Source: DATMER01 sp034667225
GTDB lineage: Bacteria; Acidobacteriota; Thermoanaerobaculia; Multivoradales; UBA5704
DNA length: 64,000 nucleotides
Assembly: GCA_034667225.1 (NCBI GenBank)
Contig: JAXDKG010000060.1
Span: forward strand, 1 to 64,000
Direction: 5' to 3'
The notes below the pieces were generated by a model. The model worked only from the letters and a program-made list of their open reading frames with translations. It did not search any database and had not been told where the DNA came from. The position numbers and the translations under genes are program-made. Positions 18,840 through 27,794 of this stretch are shown piece by piece (positions within the stretch are counted from its first letter, which is position 1; each line of letters begins with the position of its first letter).

Positions 18840-20255
18840 ATGCGTCTCTCCCTGCGTTTCGCTGTCGTCCTGCTGCTCCTTTCCTTCCCGATTTTCCCGG
18901 CAACTGCCCAATCCCTTTCGCCCGAGATCGCCGCCACGGCGTCCGCCTTGCGCGACGGCGCCATGAAAGGCACCCGCGCCTTCGAGATCGTCCGCTCCCT
19001 GACCCTGGAGACGGGCCCCCGCCCGGCGGGCTCGGCCGGCGACCGCGCCGCGGTCGAGTGGGGCGTGCGCACCCTGAAGGCGCTCGGCTTGCAGAACGTG
19101 CGCGCGGAGAAGGTGACCGTCCCCCACTGGGTGCGCGGCGCCGAGTCCGGCGAGATCGTCTCCCCCTGGCCGCAGCCCGTGATTCTGGCCGCGCTTGGCG
19201 GCAGCGTGGGCACGCCGGAGGGCGGCATCGAGGCCGAGGTGGTGCAGGTCCCCGACGTGGCGGCCCTGGAGGGGATGGATGCGGCCAAGGTGAAGGGGAA
19301 GATCGTCTTCATCAACAAGCGCATGCGCCGGGCCAAGGACGGCTCGGGCTACGGCGAGACCGTGGTGGGCCGGGGGCGAGGGCCCAGCTTGGCGGGCAAG
19401 CTCGGCGCAGTGGCCCTGCTGATCCGCTCCGTAGGCACGGACAACAACCGCACCCCCCATACCGGCGCCTCGCGATACGACGAGGGGATCCCGAAAATCC
19501 CCGCGGCCGCGCTGTCGAATCCGGACGCCGACACCCTGGAGGGGCAGTTGGCGGGAGGCAAGCCGGTCGTCTTCCGCCTGAAGCTGGGTGCGCGCGCCCT
19601 GCCGGAAGAGCAGTCGGCCAACGTGATCGGGGAGATTCCGGGCCGGGAGAAGCCGGACGAGATCGTCCTCCTGGGCTGCCATCTCGACTCCTGGGACCTG
19701 GGCACCGGGGCGATCGACGACGGCGCCGGCTGCGGCATCATGATCGAGGCCGTGCGCCGGATCGGCGAACTCAAGCAGCATCCGCGGAGGACGGTCCGGG
19801 TGGTGCTCTTCGCGAACGAGGAGTTTGGGCTTTCCGGAGCGCGGGCCTATGCCGAGGCGCACGCCGCGGACCTGCCCCACCACATCCTGGTGGGGGAGTC
19901 CGACTTCGGCTCCGGCCGGGTCTGGCAGGCGGACTCCCGGGTGGCGCCCGAGTCGCTGGCGCTCTTCGACGAAGTCGCGAAGCTGCTCGCCCCGATCGGC
20001 GTCGAGCGCGGCGACAACGAGTCAGGTGGCGGGGCCGATCTGAGCCCCATGGCGCCGGCCCACGTGCCGGTGGTGGGCCTCAGCCAGGACGGCACCTACT
20101 ACTTCGACTGGCACCACACGTCCAACGACACTCTCGACAAGATCGACCCCAAGGACCTCGACCAGAACGTGGCCGCCTGGGCCGCGCTCGCCTACGCGGT
20201 GGCCGAGATGCCCGGCAACTTCGGCAAGGCGCCAGAGGCACAGGCCCGGCGGTAG
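18840..20255 (+). CDS. Secreted M28-family zinc metallopeptidase with PA domain
   Basis: 471 residues with a signal peptide (LSLRFAVVLLLLSFPIFPATAQ). A PA-type insert (about 120-240) precedes the M28 catalytic region. Zinc ligands are visible: His 281 and Asp 283 in GCHLDSWD, the bridging Asp of IDDGAG, Glu 327/328 in ANEEFG and His 425 in the DWHHTSND segment. Members are aminopeptidases or carboxypeptidases acting in the periplasm or outside. ATG 18840 is chosen because the signal peptide starts there; GAGGTGAA lies just upstream. A membrane protein gene follows after 13 bases and is probably co-transcribed. Confidence 0.93.
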   Translation: MRLSLRFAVVLLLLSFPIFPATAQSLSPEIAATASALRDGAMKGTRAFEIVRSLTLETGPRPAGSAGDRAAVEWGVRTLKALGLQNVRAEKVTVPHWVRGAESGEIVSPWPQPVILAALGGSVGTPEGGIEAEVVQVPDVAALEGMDAAKVKGKIVFINKRMRRAKDGSGYGETVVGRGRGPSLAGKLGAVALLIRSVGTDNNRTPHTGASRYDEGIPKIPAAALSNPDADTLEGQLAGGKPVVFRLKLGARALPEEQSANVIGEIPGREKPDEIVLLGCHLDSWDLGTGAIDDGAGCGIMIEAVRRIGELKQHPRRTVRVVLFANEEFGLSGARAYAEAHAADLPHHILVGESDFGSGRVWQADSRVAPESLALFDEVAKLLAPIGVERGDNESGGGADLSPMAPAHVPVVGLSQDGTYYFDWHHTSNDTLDKIDPKDLDQNVAAWAALAYAVAEMPGNFGKAPEAQARR

Positions 20256-20268
20256 GAGGGATTCTCCT

Positions 20269-20883
20269 GTGACGACCGACAACTCGCTGTCTCGGGCAGC
20301 GGCTCCCTGGGTGGGCAAAGTCCTGGTCGAGTCGCTGCTGATCGTCCTCAGCATCCTCCTCGCCCTGGCCGTGGACTCCTGGCGCGAGGGGCGGCAGAAC
20401 GCGCGGCGCGCCGAGCAGGCGCTGACCAGCTTCGAGGCGGAGATCCGGCAGAACAAGGCAGAGCTGGAAGGGATCATCCCCTACCACCGCCGGATCCAGA
20501 AGGAGATCGGCGAGCTGAGCGCGGCAGGGGAGATCCGCAGGTTCGAGGACCTGCGTAAAATCCAGGGATTCCAAGGGTTCCGCCCACCCTTCCTGCGGGA
20601 CACGGCTTGGCGCACGGCCGTGGCGACGGGAACCTTCGAGCACCTCGACTACAAGACGGCCCAGGCGCTGTCGTTGCTCTACACCCTCCAGGAGCGAGTG
20701 GTGACGACCAGCAGCCCGACCTATCTCTTCGGGCCTACGAGCCTCGCCGACGAGAACATCCCTTCCCTGATGCGGGCCGTCGTCTTCTACCTGGGAGACG
20801 TCACCGGCGGCGACAAGGAGCTCCAGAAAGTTTACGAACAGGTGCTCGGCTATCTCGAAAAGCGGCCCGGCCGGCCGCGGTAG
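20269..20883 (+). CDS. Single-pass membrane protein of unknown function
   Basis: 204 residues. One strong transmembrane helix (VESLLIVLSILLALAVDSW, about 19-38) is followed by a charged, helical region with coiled-coil character and a soluble C-terminus. The helix plus WREGR start resembles a group of uncharacterised bacterial membrane proteins, but I cannot name a family. Start is GTG 20269 with AGGAGG seven bases ahead; it follows the M28 peptidase closely and is probably in the same transcript. Confidence 0.75.
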   Translation: MTTDNSLSRAAAPWVGKVLVESLLIVLSILLALAVDSWREGRQNARRAEQALTSFEAEIRQNKAELEGIIPYHRRIQKEIGELSAAGEIRRFEDLRKIQGFQGFRPPFLRDTAWRTAVATGTFEHLDYKTAQALSLLYTLQERVVTTSSPTYLFGPTSLADENIPSLMRAVVFYLGDVTGGDKELQKVYEQVLGYLEKRPGRPR

Positions 20884-21036
20884 CGCGCTTCTAGCAACGT
20901 CCTCCCCTCCTGGGCTAGCATTAGAGCAATCTATAGGCAGGTGAAGACGTGGGCTCTGCCTCGGAAAACAATGAGGATGTCCGTCTCATGGGGACACCGC
21001 CGAGGAGCAAGGCGGCCAAAGTCGAAAGGAGTGGAG

Positions 21037-21354
21037 ATGGCGGCTCGTAATCCTACGAACGAGGAAACCCAGAGGATCATTCATAAGTCTCTCGAAAACG
21101 TCTTCGTCTTCAAGAACGGGCCGGGCGCCCCAGGTTTCCTCCAGGAGGTGATCATCTGGAAAGACATCCTGGAGCTTCCGCCGGTCAACAAGACCTTCCT
21201 GCGCACGAACACCCTGGTCGCCACCATGTCCGTGGTTCCGAACAGCGATCCGACTCTGCCCCAGAAGGTCTACTTCAAGCATCTCGATGACACGGAGGAA
21301 GAGACCGTGAAGGCTTACCGGGATTTCCTCAAGACCCGTATCACCCTTCATTGA
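21037..21354 (+). CDS. Small soluble protein of unknown function
   Basis: 105 residues, no signal peptide, membrane segment or cysteine. The sequence alternates helices and charged strands (IIHKSLENVFVFKNG; KVYFKHLDDTEEETVKAYRDFLKT). ATG 21037 has AAGGAG five bases upstream; GTG 21031 is an alternative. It precedes the outer-membrane candidate by 13 bases, which suggests one operon. No family recognised. Confidence 0.7.
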   Translation: MAARNPTNEETQRIIHKSLENVFVFKNGPGAPGFLQEVIIWKDILELPPVNKTFLRTNTLVATMSVVPNSDPTLPQKVYFKHLDDTEEETVKAYRDFLKTRITLH

Positions 21355-21367
21355 AAGGCCAACGCGC

Positions 21368-22645
21368 ATGAGACGCTCGAGCGCCACGATCGCAGCTCTT
21401 CTGGCCCTGGCTCTGGCCCCGGCTGCCGGTGCCCAGTGCGAAACCAGCACGTGGTTCCAGACCGATCAGATCGATGTCACTTGTCCCCTGACGCCCTCGG
21501 ACCTGGCCGACATCACAGTGCAGTTGCAGCCCACGTATTTCGGCCAGCCCGACCACCTGCAGGCGCTCCAGAACAAGAGCGGCGAGATCGCGCTCGACAT
21601 CGAATACCTCGCTCCGGACCTGGCCCCGGAGCGCGTCGTAGTCGACCCGGACGACTTGGTGATCAACGCCGACCAGCTCACCGTGACCCTGCGCGAGCAC
21701 AAGGCGATCAAGGCCCTCCGGCTGGTCCTGCCCCCTGAAAGTCTCTTCTGCGGCACGGATCTCGTAGAAGAGGAGACCTCGCTCGACATCGAGGTCACCG
21801 ATGAGAACGGCGATCCACAGCCGGTGGTCTCCTGCATCCGGCCCGGCGAAAACGAGGCCTCCCGTCCCCTGGACTGGCAGATCAGCGCGGCGCCGGCCGA
21901 CGACGACGCCGAGGATGATCCAGGGGTCGCCATCCAGTTCTCCTTTGACCGGGAATGGGGCTACAACCTGCACATCGGCGACAAGGCGGAGTCCTGGTCC
22001 AGCAACCTCTGGCGTCTCAAACTCGACGGCAGCGGTACCACCAACGACGCCGACTTCCACGACTCTGTGACCGCGGACTTCTCCTGGTCCCGGAACATCG
22101 CCTATCTCGGCGACGAGCTCAGCCGCAGGCCGTTCACCGCCTGGTGGGGGGGCGCCTACCTGCGTCCGGAGACAACCTTCGGCGACGAGGTGCGCGACTA
22201 CGTCTACGGCGCCAGGGTCGAAGCCCTCCTTAACCTCAAGAAGCTGATCGGCACCAACGTCGGAACTGGCATCCGGCCCTACCTCGCCCTCGGCTTCGAG
22301 CAGGTCGATCCCGACAAGCGCGAGGACGGCACCATCCCTGACAACTACCAGCGAGCCACGGCCGACTTCCTGTGGAAGTTCTCGCCCTACGAGCGCATCC
22401 GGGTCGAAGTGGATTGGGAGGCGAAATACATCGTCGACAAGGACGACCTCGCCGTCTTGGGCCTCGAAGACCGGTTGCAGGACAAGCTCGATCTTTCGGT
22501 CGCGCTCGACGTCAGCGGCCAGCGGGAATTCATGCCCTTCCTGACCTACACCCGTGGCGCCGAAGCCCCACGGTTCGAAGTCGTCGAAGAGATCCTGTTC
22601 GGTTTGGTTTGGGACCGCCTCTTCCAGGGAGAGGCCCCGCAATAG
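21368..22645 (+). CDS. Exported protein with probable C-terminal outer-membrane beta-barrel
   Basis: 425 residues with a cleavable signal peptide (SATIAALLALALAPAAGAQ). Residues 20-180 form an acidic soluble domain with four cysteines that could make disulfides. From about 190 on the pattern is alternating hydrophobic/polar strands rich in aromatic residues (FDREWGYNLHIGD, FTAWWGGAYLRPET, RIRVEVDWEAKYIVD), as expected of a small beta-barrel, though the C-terminus does not end in Phe. Function unknown; could be a porin-like or surface-assembly protein. Convergent with parA. Confidence 0.65.
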   Translation: MRRSSATIAALLALALAPAAGAQCETSTWFQTDQIDVTCPLTPSDLADITVQLQPTYFGQPDHLQALQNKSGEIALDIEYLAPDLAPERVVVDPDDLVINADQLTVTLREHKAIKALRLVLPPESLFCGTDLVEEETSLDIEVTDENGDPQPVVSCIRPGENEASRPLDWQISAAPADDDAEDDPGVAIQFSFDREWGYNLHIGDKAESWSSNLWRLKLDGSGTTNDADFHDSVTADFSWSRNIAYLGDELSRRPFTAWWGGAYLRPETTFGDEVRDYVYGARVEALLNLKKLIGTNVGTGIRPYLALGFEQVDPDKREDGTIPDNYQRATADFLWKFSPYERIRVEVDWEAKYIVDKDDLAVLGLEDRLQDKLDLSVALDVSGQREFMPFLTYTRGAEAPRFEVVEEILFGLVWDRLFQGEAPQ

Positions 22646-22648
22646 ATT

Positions 22649-23446
22649 CTAAGGCCCCGTGCCGTTGCCGGGGCCAGCCCGCTCCACCACCCCCGCCCGC
22701 AGCAGGTACTCGTCCGCCAGCAGCCGGTAGGCCTCGGCGCCGGTGGCGCGCGGGTCGTACTCGAAGATGGTCTGGCCGGCCTCGGGCGCCTCGGCCAAGC
22801 GGGTGTTGATCCGGATCTCCATGGCGAAGACCAGCGGGCCGTGCTCGGCCCGGATGCGGTCGACCGTTCTCCGAGTGAGCTTCGTGCGGTAGTCCACCAT
22901 GGTCAGCAGGATGCCCAGGGGCAGGGTGCGCGCGCCCGCGGTCCAGGCCAGGCGGTCGGCCGCGCCGATCAGGTTCATCACCCCGGTGATCGCCAGGTAC
23001 TGCGGGTTTGCCGGCACGATGAAAGCGTTCGAGGCCACCAGGGCGTTCACCGGCACGAGCGAGAGCGACGACGGGCAGTCCAGGAGGATGTGGTCGTAGC
23101 GGTCCTTCAACGGGGCGAGAGCCGCCTTGAGCCGTCCCTCCTTCTTGTTGAAGACGCTCAGCTCCGCGTCCACCCGCTGCAAGTCGGCCGAGGAGGTGAT
23201 CAGCGAAAGGCCCTCGGTCGAGGTCGGACGGACTGCCTCCCAGGCGGGCAGGTTGTGGAGCAGCACGTCGGCGGACGAGGGGCCGAGCTGATCCCGAGGC
23301 ACTCCCAGGGAAAGGGAGGCCGAAGATTGCGAGTCGAGGTCCACGAGCAGAACGCGCTTCCCCTGGGCCGCCAGAGCGGCTCCGAGGTTCACGGCAGTCG
23401 TAGTTTTCCCCACTCCCCCCTTGCGGCTGACCAGGGCGGTAATCAT
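22649..23446 (-). CDS. parA: ParA/Soj-family ATPase
   Basis: 265-residue P-loop ATPase of the family that positions DNA or protein cargo on the nucleoid. The deviant Walker A motif RKGGVGKTTTA is at 8-18, Walker A' is LLVDLDSQSSAS, and Walker B is HILLDCPSSLS. No ParB or parS candidate is nearby, so this may be an orphan ParA for another cargo. It follows the methyltransferase gene by 19 bases on the same strand. There is no clear Shine-Dalgarno before the ATG. Confidence 0.93.
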   Translation of the reverse strand: MITALVSRKGGVGKTTTAVNLGAALAAQGKRVLLVDLDSQSSASLSLGVPRDQLGPSSADVLLHNLPAWEAVRPTSTEGLSLITSSADLQRVDAELSVFNKKEGRLKAALAPLKDRYDHILLDCPSSLSLVPVNALVASNAFIVPANPQYLAITGVMNLIGAADRLAWTAGARTLPLGILLTMVDYRTKLTRRTVDRIRAEHGPLVFAMEIRINTRLAEAPEAGQTIFEYDPRATGAEAYRLLADEYLLRAGVVERAGPGNGTGP

Positions 23447-23465
23447 TGATGAAACGTAATGTAAC

Positions 23466-24227
23466 TCAGTTGCCTATCGGCTGGCTCGCCCGGAGGAAGA
23501 TTGGCCAGGAGATCGTCCGCGCCTCGGCCGGATCGCCCCAGGCGGTCTCGATCTCCTGGCGCACCCGGCGATCATTCTCGATCGGGTCCGATCCGGTCTC
23601 CTTGGCGTAGCGCTGGAAAGCCGACCACGTCCGCACGTAGGAGAGATAGCGGTCCAACTCCCAGCGTTCCGTATGGGTGAAGGGCGGGGTCTCCGCCTCG
23701 GGAAACGGGAAGGGGATCGTCCGGTACTCCTCGTTGACCCACTTGCGCTCGGGCGGCCACCAGGGCCCGACGATCCCGTGGGCCAGCCGGTCGATCCAGG
23801 CGTCCACCGGAGGGCTGACCCGCGCCAGGTTGTAGGTCCAGACCGCAACAGCGCCGCCGGGGGCGAGCACCCGCCGGGCCTCGGCGAAGAAGCGGTCGAA
23901 ATCGAACCAGTGGAAGGCCTGGGCCGCGGTGACGAGGTCCACGGAGGCGTCCGGCAGGCCGGAGGCTTCCGCGGGAGCGACCCGGTACTCGACCCGGGGA
24001 TGGGGCTCGGCCTGCTCGAGCTGCTGCGCGCTGGGATCGGTGCCGATCACCCTGTCGAAATGCTCGGCAAGCCCGAGCGCCGCCTGACCGTTTCCCGTGC
24101 CCACGTCCCAGGCCACGCCCCGGCGACGGGGGAGGGTGGACACGAAGTCGACCAGCTCCTCCGGGTATCCCGGCCGGTACGAGGCGTAATTCCGGGCATG
24201 GCCTGAGAAGTGGTCCTTGAAGGTCAT
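23466..24227 (-). CDS. Class I SAM-dependent methyltransferase
   Basis: 253 residues of the Methyltransf_11/25 type. SAM-binding motif I is VAWDVGTGNGQAA at about 38-50, the acidic end of strand 2 is GTDPSAQQL, and the motif IV region is DLVTAAQAFHWFD. The overall plan, with FHWFD and a C-terminal RTWSAFQRY helix, resembles trans-aconitate-type and related small-molecule methyltransferases. Substrate unknown. Upstream of and co-directional with parA. Confidence 0.92.
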   Translation of the reverse strand: MTFKDHFSGHARNYASYRPGYPEELVDFVSTLPRRRGVAWDVGTGNGQAALGLAEHFDRVIGTDPSAQQLEQAEPHPRVEYRVAPAEASGLPDASVDLVTAAQAFHWFDFDRFFAEARRVLAPGGAVAVWTYNLARVSPPVDAWIDRLAHGIVGPWWPPERKWVNEEYRTIPFPFPEAETPPFTHTERWELDRYLSYVRTWSAFQRYAKETGSDPIENDRRVRQEIETAWGDPAEARTISWPIFLRASQPIGN

Positions 24228-24349
24228 GGGCGGAGCCTAGCGCAGGGGGACAGCGGATGGCGACCCCGGGCGGTCGTGGTACGATCCGCCTCCGTCAGGT
24301 GGCCGTCGCACCGTCGTCACACTCGTCACATCGATTTGGGGGGAGCCAA

Positions 24350-25000
24350 GTGAAAGCGGATGCCATCATCAGGTGGTTCATGCCCAAGGAGGAGCGCTTC
24401 CACGTGCTCTTCTCCGAGGACACTCGCAACCTGGTCGCCGCGGCGGGCCTGTTCACCGAGATCGCCCACAGCTCCAGCCTGACGGAGCGGGAGACCCTGG
24501 GGGTACGGCTCAAGGAGATCGAGCACGAGGGTGACCGGATCACCCGCTCCATCTTCGACGCCCTGAACTCCACCTTCATCACCCCGTTTGACCGCGAAGA
24601 CATCCGGGCCCTCACCACCGACCTGGACGACATCCTCGATTACCTCGAGGCGATGGCCCACTCGCTGGTCCTCTTCGACCTGGCAGACTCGCCCGAGGGG
24701 CTGCGGAAGTTCGCCGAGATCCTGTCCGAGATGGTGCGGGAGATCGACCGGCTCACGGCCCTGATCTGGGACCTGGACAACATGTCCAAGATCCAGGAGA
24801 GCACGGTCAGGATCTCCGACCTGGAGAACGAGGCCGACCGACTCTACAACCGGATGATCGCCGACCTGTTCCGGTCGAACGGCCGGGACCCCCTGGAGAT
24901 CCTGAAGTGGAAGGAGATCTACCAGGGCCTGGAAGATGCGTGCGATCAGTGCAAGAACTACACGCACATCATCGGCAATATCGTGGTGAAGAGCTCCTGA
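24350..25000 (+). CDS. DUF47/PhoU-like regulator of Pit phosphate transport
   Basis: 216 residues of DUF47 (TIGR00153 type), an all-helical PhoU-like cytoplasmic protein. Typical features are the start FMPKEERFHVLF, the IEHEGDRITRSIFDALNSTFITPFDREDI motif, and a later E-x-EAD segment (LENEADRLYNR) for metal binding. GTG 24350 is the likely start: it follows GGGGGGAG by five bases and gives the family's usual length; an upstream in-frame ATG (24257) would add 31 unlikely residues. The pit gene starts ten bases after the stop, the standard DUF47-Pit pair. Confidence 0.93.
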   Translation: MKADAIIRWFMPKEERFHVLFSEDTRNLVAAAGLFTEIAHSSSLTERETLGVRLKEIEHEGDRITRSIFDALNSTFITPFDREDIRALTTDLDDILDYLEAMAHSLVLFDLADSPEGLRKFAEILSEMVREIDRLTALIWDLDNMSKIQESTVRISDLENEADRLYNRMIADLFRSNGRDPLEILKWKEIYQGLEDACDQCKNYTHIIGNIVVKSS

Positions 25001-25010
25001 GGCCGCGACC

Positions 25011-26009
<999 letters not shown>

Positions 26010-26026
26010 GTAGATGGGAAGGGGAA

Positions 26027-26046
26027 AGGGGGCGCATCGGCCCCCT
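26027..26046. terminator. Possible bidirectional terminator hairpin
   Basis: A perfect 7-bp stem (AGGGGGC / GCCCCCT) with a six-base loop lies between the convergent pit and WGxxGxxG genes. There is no T run on either side, so termination is only likely. Confidence 0.4.
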
Positions 26047-26060
26047 CCTGTCGTCAGCAG

Positions 26061-26294
26061 CTAGCGGGTAGCCGTGGTCGTGCGTGCGGCCGTGTCACGA
26101 TGGACTTCAGGGTTGCGCTTCTTCAGCCCGAGGAGGCCGGCGAGACCGAGGAGCCCGAGCCAGCCCATATCCGGACCGTCGTCGCCCCGCTCTTCGTACG
26201 TGCCTGTCGTCGTGTCCGTGTTCTGAGCGGTGACCGGAAGGGCCACGAAGGACACGAGCCCCAGCATAAGCAGAAAGGCAGCAAACTTCTTCAT
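26061..26294 (-). CDS. WGxxGxxG-type small exported protein
   Basis: 77 residues. A signal peptide (KKFAAFLLMLGLVSFVALPVTAQ) is followed by an acidic linker and then MGWLGLLGLAGLLGLKKR, a glycine-patterned hydrophobic segment with a basic stop. This matches the WGxxGxxG family of short exported proteins whose C-terminal segment may act as a membrane anchor or sorting signal. A GGAGGTGAGGAG ribosome-binding stretch precedes the ATG. A much longer frame upstream is only an antisense extension through the MATE gene region. Function unknown. Confidence 0.8.
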   Translation of the reverse strand: MKKFAAFLLMLGLVSFVALPVTAQNTDTTTGTYEERGDDGPDMGWLGLLGLAGLLGLKKRNPEVHRDTAARTTTATR

Positions 26295-26383
26295 CTCCTC
26301 ACCTCCGTTACATCCGCCTTGAATCCATCTCAAGGCGCAGCCCGAAGTTTTGCAAGATCTTGGCCAGCGAGTTGGTAGTGAAA

Positions 26384-27730
26384 CTACCCGGTCTCCCGGG
26401 CGATGTGGCCGCGGAAACGCAGGAAGATCCGCAGCCCATGGAGGAGCATGACCGCGCCCAGGCCGGCGGTGAACCCCCACCAGAGGCCGACCGGACCCCA
26501 TCTGGCGCGAAAGCCGAGGTACCAGGAGAAGGGGAAGCCGATCCCCCAGAAGCCGAGGATCGCCATCACGGCGGGAAAGGTCGTATCGGCGGCGCCGCGC
26601 AGCACTCCGGCGGCCACGACCTGGGCGCCGTCGAGCACCTGGAAGACCGCAGCGACAGGCAGCAGAGTTGCGGCCATCGCGATCACGGCGGGGTCGCTGG
26701 TGTAGAGCCGGGCGAGCGGAACGGGCAGCAGGCCGTAGAGAAGGGCGAAGAAGACCATGACACCCATGCCCAGGATCAGGCAGGCGGCGGCTGATCGGCG
26801 CGCGCCGGGCATGTCCGCTCTTCCGATCGCGTTGCCGACCCGGGCCGCGGCGGCGCCGGAGATCCCCAGCGGCACCATGAACGAGAGGCTGGCCAGGTTG
26901 ATGGCGATCTGGTGCCCGCCGAGCGCTTCGACGCCCATCCTCCCCATCAGGAGCGCGACGCCGACGAACAGGCCAAGCTCGAGCGCGTTGAGCGCGCCGA
27001 TCGGGAGGCCGATCCGGAGCAACCGCAGGTGGCGCCGCAAGGAGACCGCCTCGGCCGTGAAGCCTTCCCAATAAGTTGCAAGAGTCCGCCGGGCGGCGAA
27101 GACTAGGTAGAAGACCATCATCCAGCGGCTGAGCGAGGTCGCGTAGGCCGATCCCGCCGGGCCGAGCGCCGGGGCTCCGAGATGGCCGAAGATGAGGATC
27201 CAGTTGCCCGCAATGTTGACCAGATTGCCGATCACGATCGCCATGGCGGCGGGCCGGACCACGTGCATGGCCTGGAGCGGCTGGCGGAAGGCGAAGAACA
27301 GGAAGAAGGCCGGCGTCCCCCAGAAGGTGGCCCGCGTGTACGCCGCGGCGTCGTCGAGGATCGCGGCGGGCTGGCCCAGCAGCCCGAGCAACTCGCGGAT
27401 GTCCCAGAAGACGAACGCCAGGGGCATGGCCAGGACCAGGGCGAGGACGATCCCGCGCTGCAGGTGAGCGGAGATCGCCCGGGCATCCCCGGCGCCATGG
27501 GCCTGCGCGACGAGGGGGTCGAGCGCCGTCAGGATGCCCACGCCCGTCATCAGGAAGAGGATCGTGGCGATGTGGCCCAGCGCGCCGGCCGCCAGGGCGT
27601 TGGGAGAGAGATGGCCGAGCATGATCGTGTCGACCACGCCCATGAGCATCGATCCAAGCTGCACGAAGGCCACTGGCGCGGCCAGGCGCGCGGCGGCGTT
27701 GATCTCTGTCTTGAGGTCGGGTGGAAACAT
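26384..27730 (-). CDS. MATE-family multidrug efflux transporter (NorM-like)
   Basis: 448-residue inner-membrane protein with about twelve transmembrane helices in two related halves. Conserved landmarks include QLGSMLMGVVDTIMLGHLSP near the start, GxLTALDPLVAQAHGAGD, and in the second half LGISGAAAARVGNAIGR. Exports organic cations or other small molecules using a proton or sodium gradient. It is downstream of the RHS gene on the same strand (64-base gap), without evidence of a joint role. Whether the substrate is an antibiotic cannot be told. Confidence 0.95.
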   Translation of the reverse strand: MFPPDLKTEINAAARLAAPVAFVQLGSMLMGVVDTIMLGHLSPNALAAGALGHIATILFLMTGVGILTALDPLVAQAHGAGDARAISAHLQRGIVLALVLAMPLAFVFWDIRELLGLLGQPAAILDDAAAYTRATFWGTPAFFLFFAFRQPLQAMHVVRPAAMAIVIGNLVNIAGNWILIFGHLGAPALGPAGSAYATSLSRWMMVFYLVFAARRTLATYWEGFTAEAVSLRRHLRLLRIGLPIGALNALELGLFVGVALLMGRMGVEALGGHQIAINLASLSFMVPLGISGAAAARVGNAIGRADMPGARRSAAACLILGMGVMVFFALLYGLLPVPLARLYTSDPAVIAMAATLLPVAAVFQVLDGAQVVAAGVLRGAADTTFPAVMAILGFWGIGFPFSWYLGFRARWGPVGLWWGFTAGLGAVMLLHGLRIFLRFRGHIARETG

Positions 27731-27794
27731 GGGCGCCGTCCGTTCCGGGGAAAGCTACTATATCCGGCACGGACGGCGCGGGATGTTGCCTGCG

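Noticed and set aside
22649..23446. Chromosome or plasmid partition locus
   Set aside because: No ParB gene and no parS-like inverted repeat seen nearby; a lone ParA does not make a partition locus.
26061..27770. A 569-residue minus-strand protein
   Set aside because: Only the last 77 residues look like a gene (signal peptide with its own ribosome-binding site). The rest is an alternate frame of the MATE gene.
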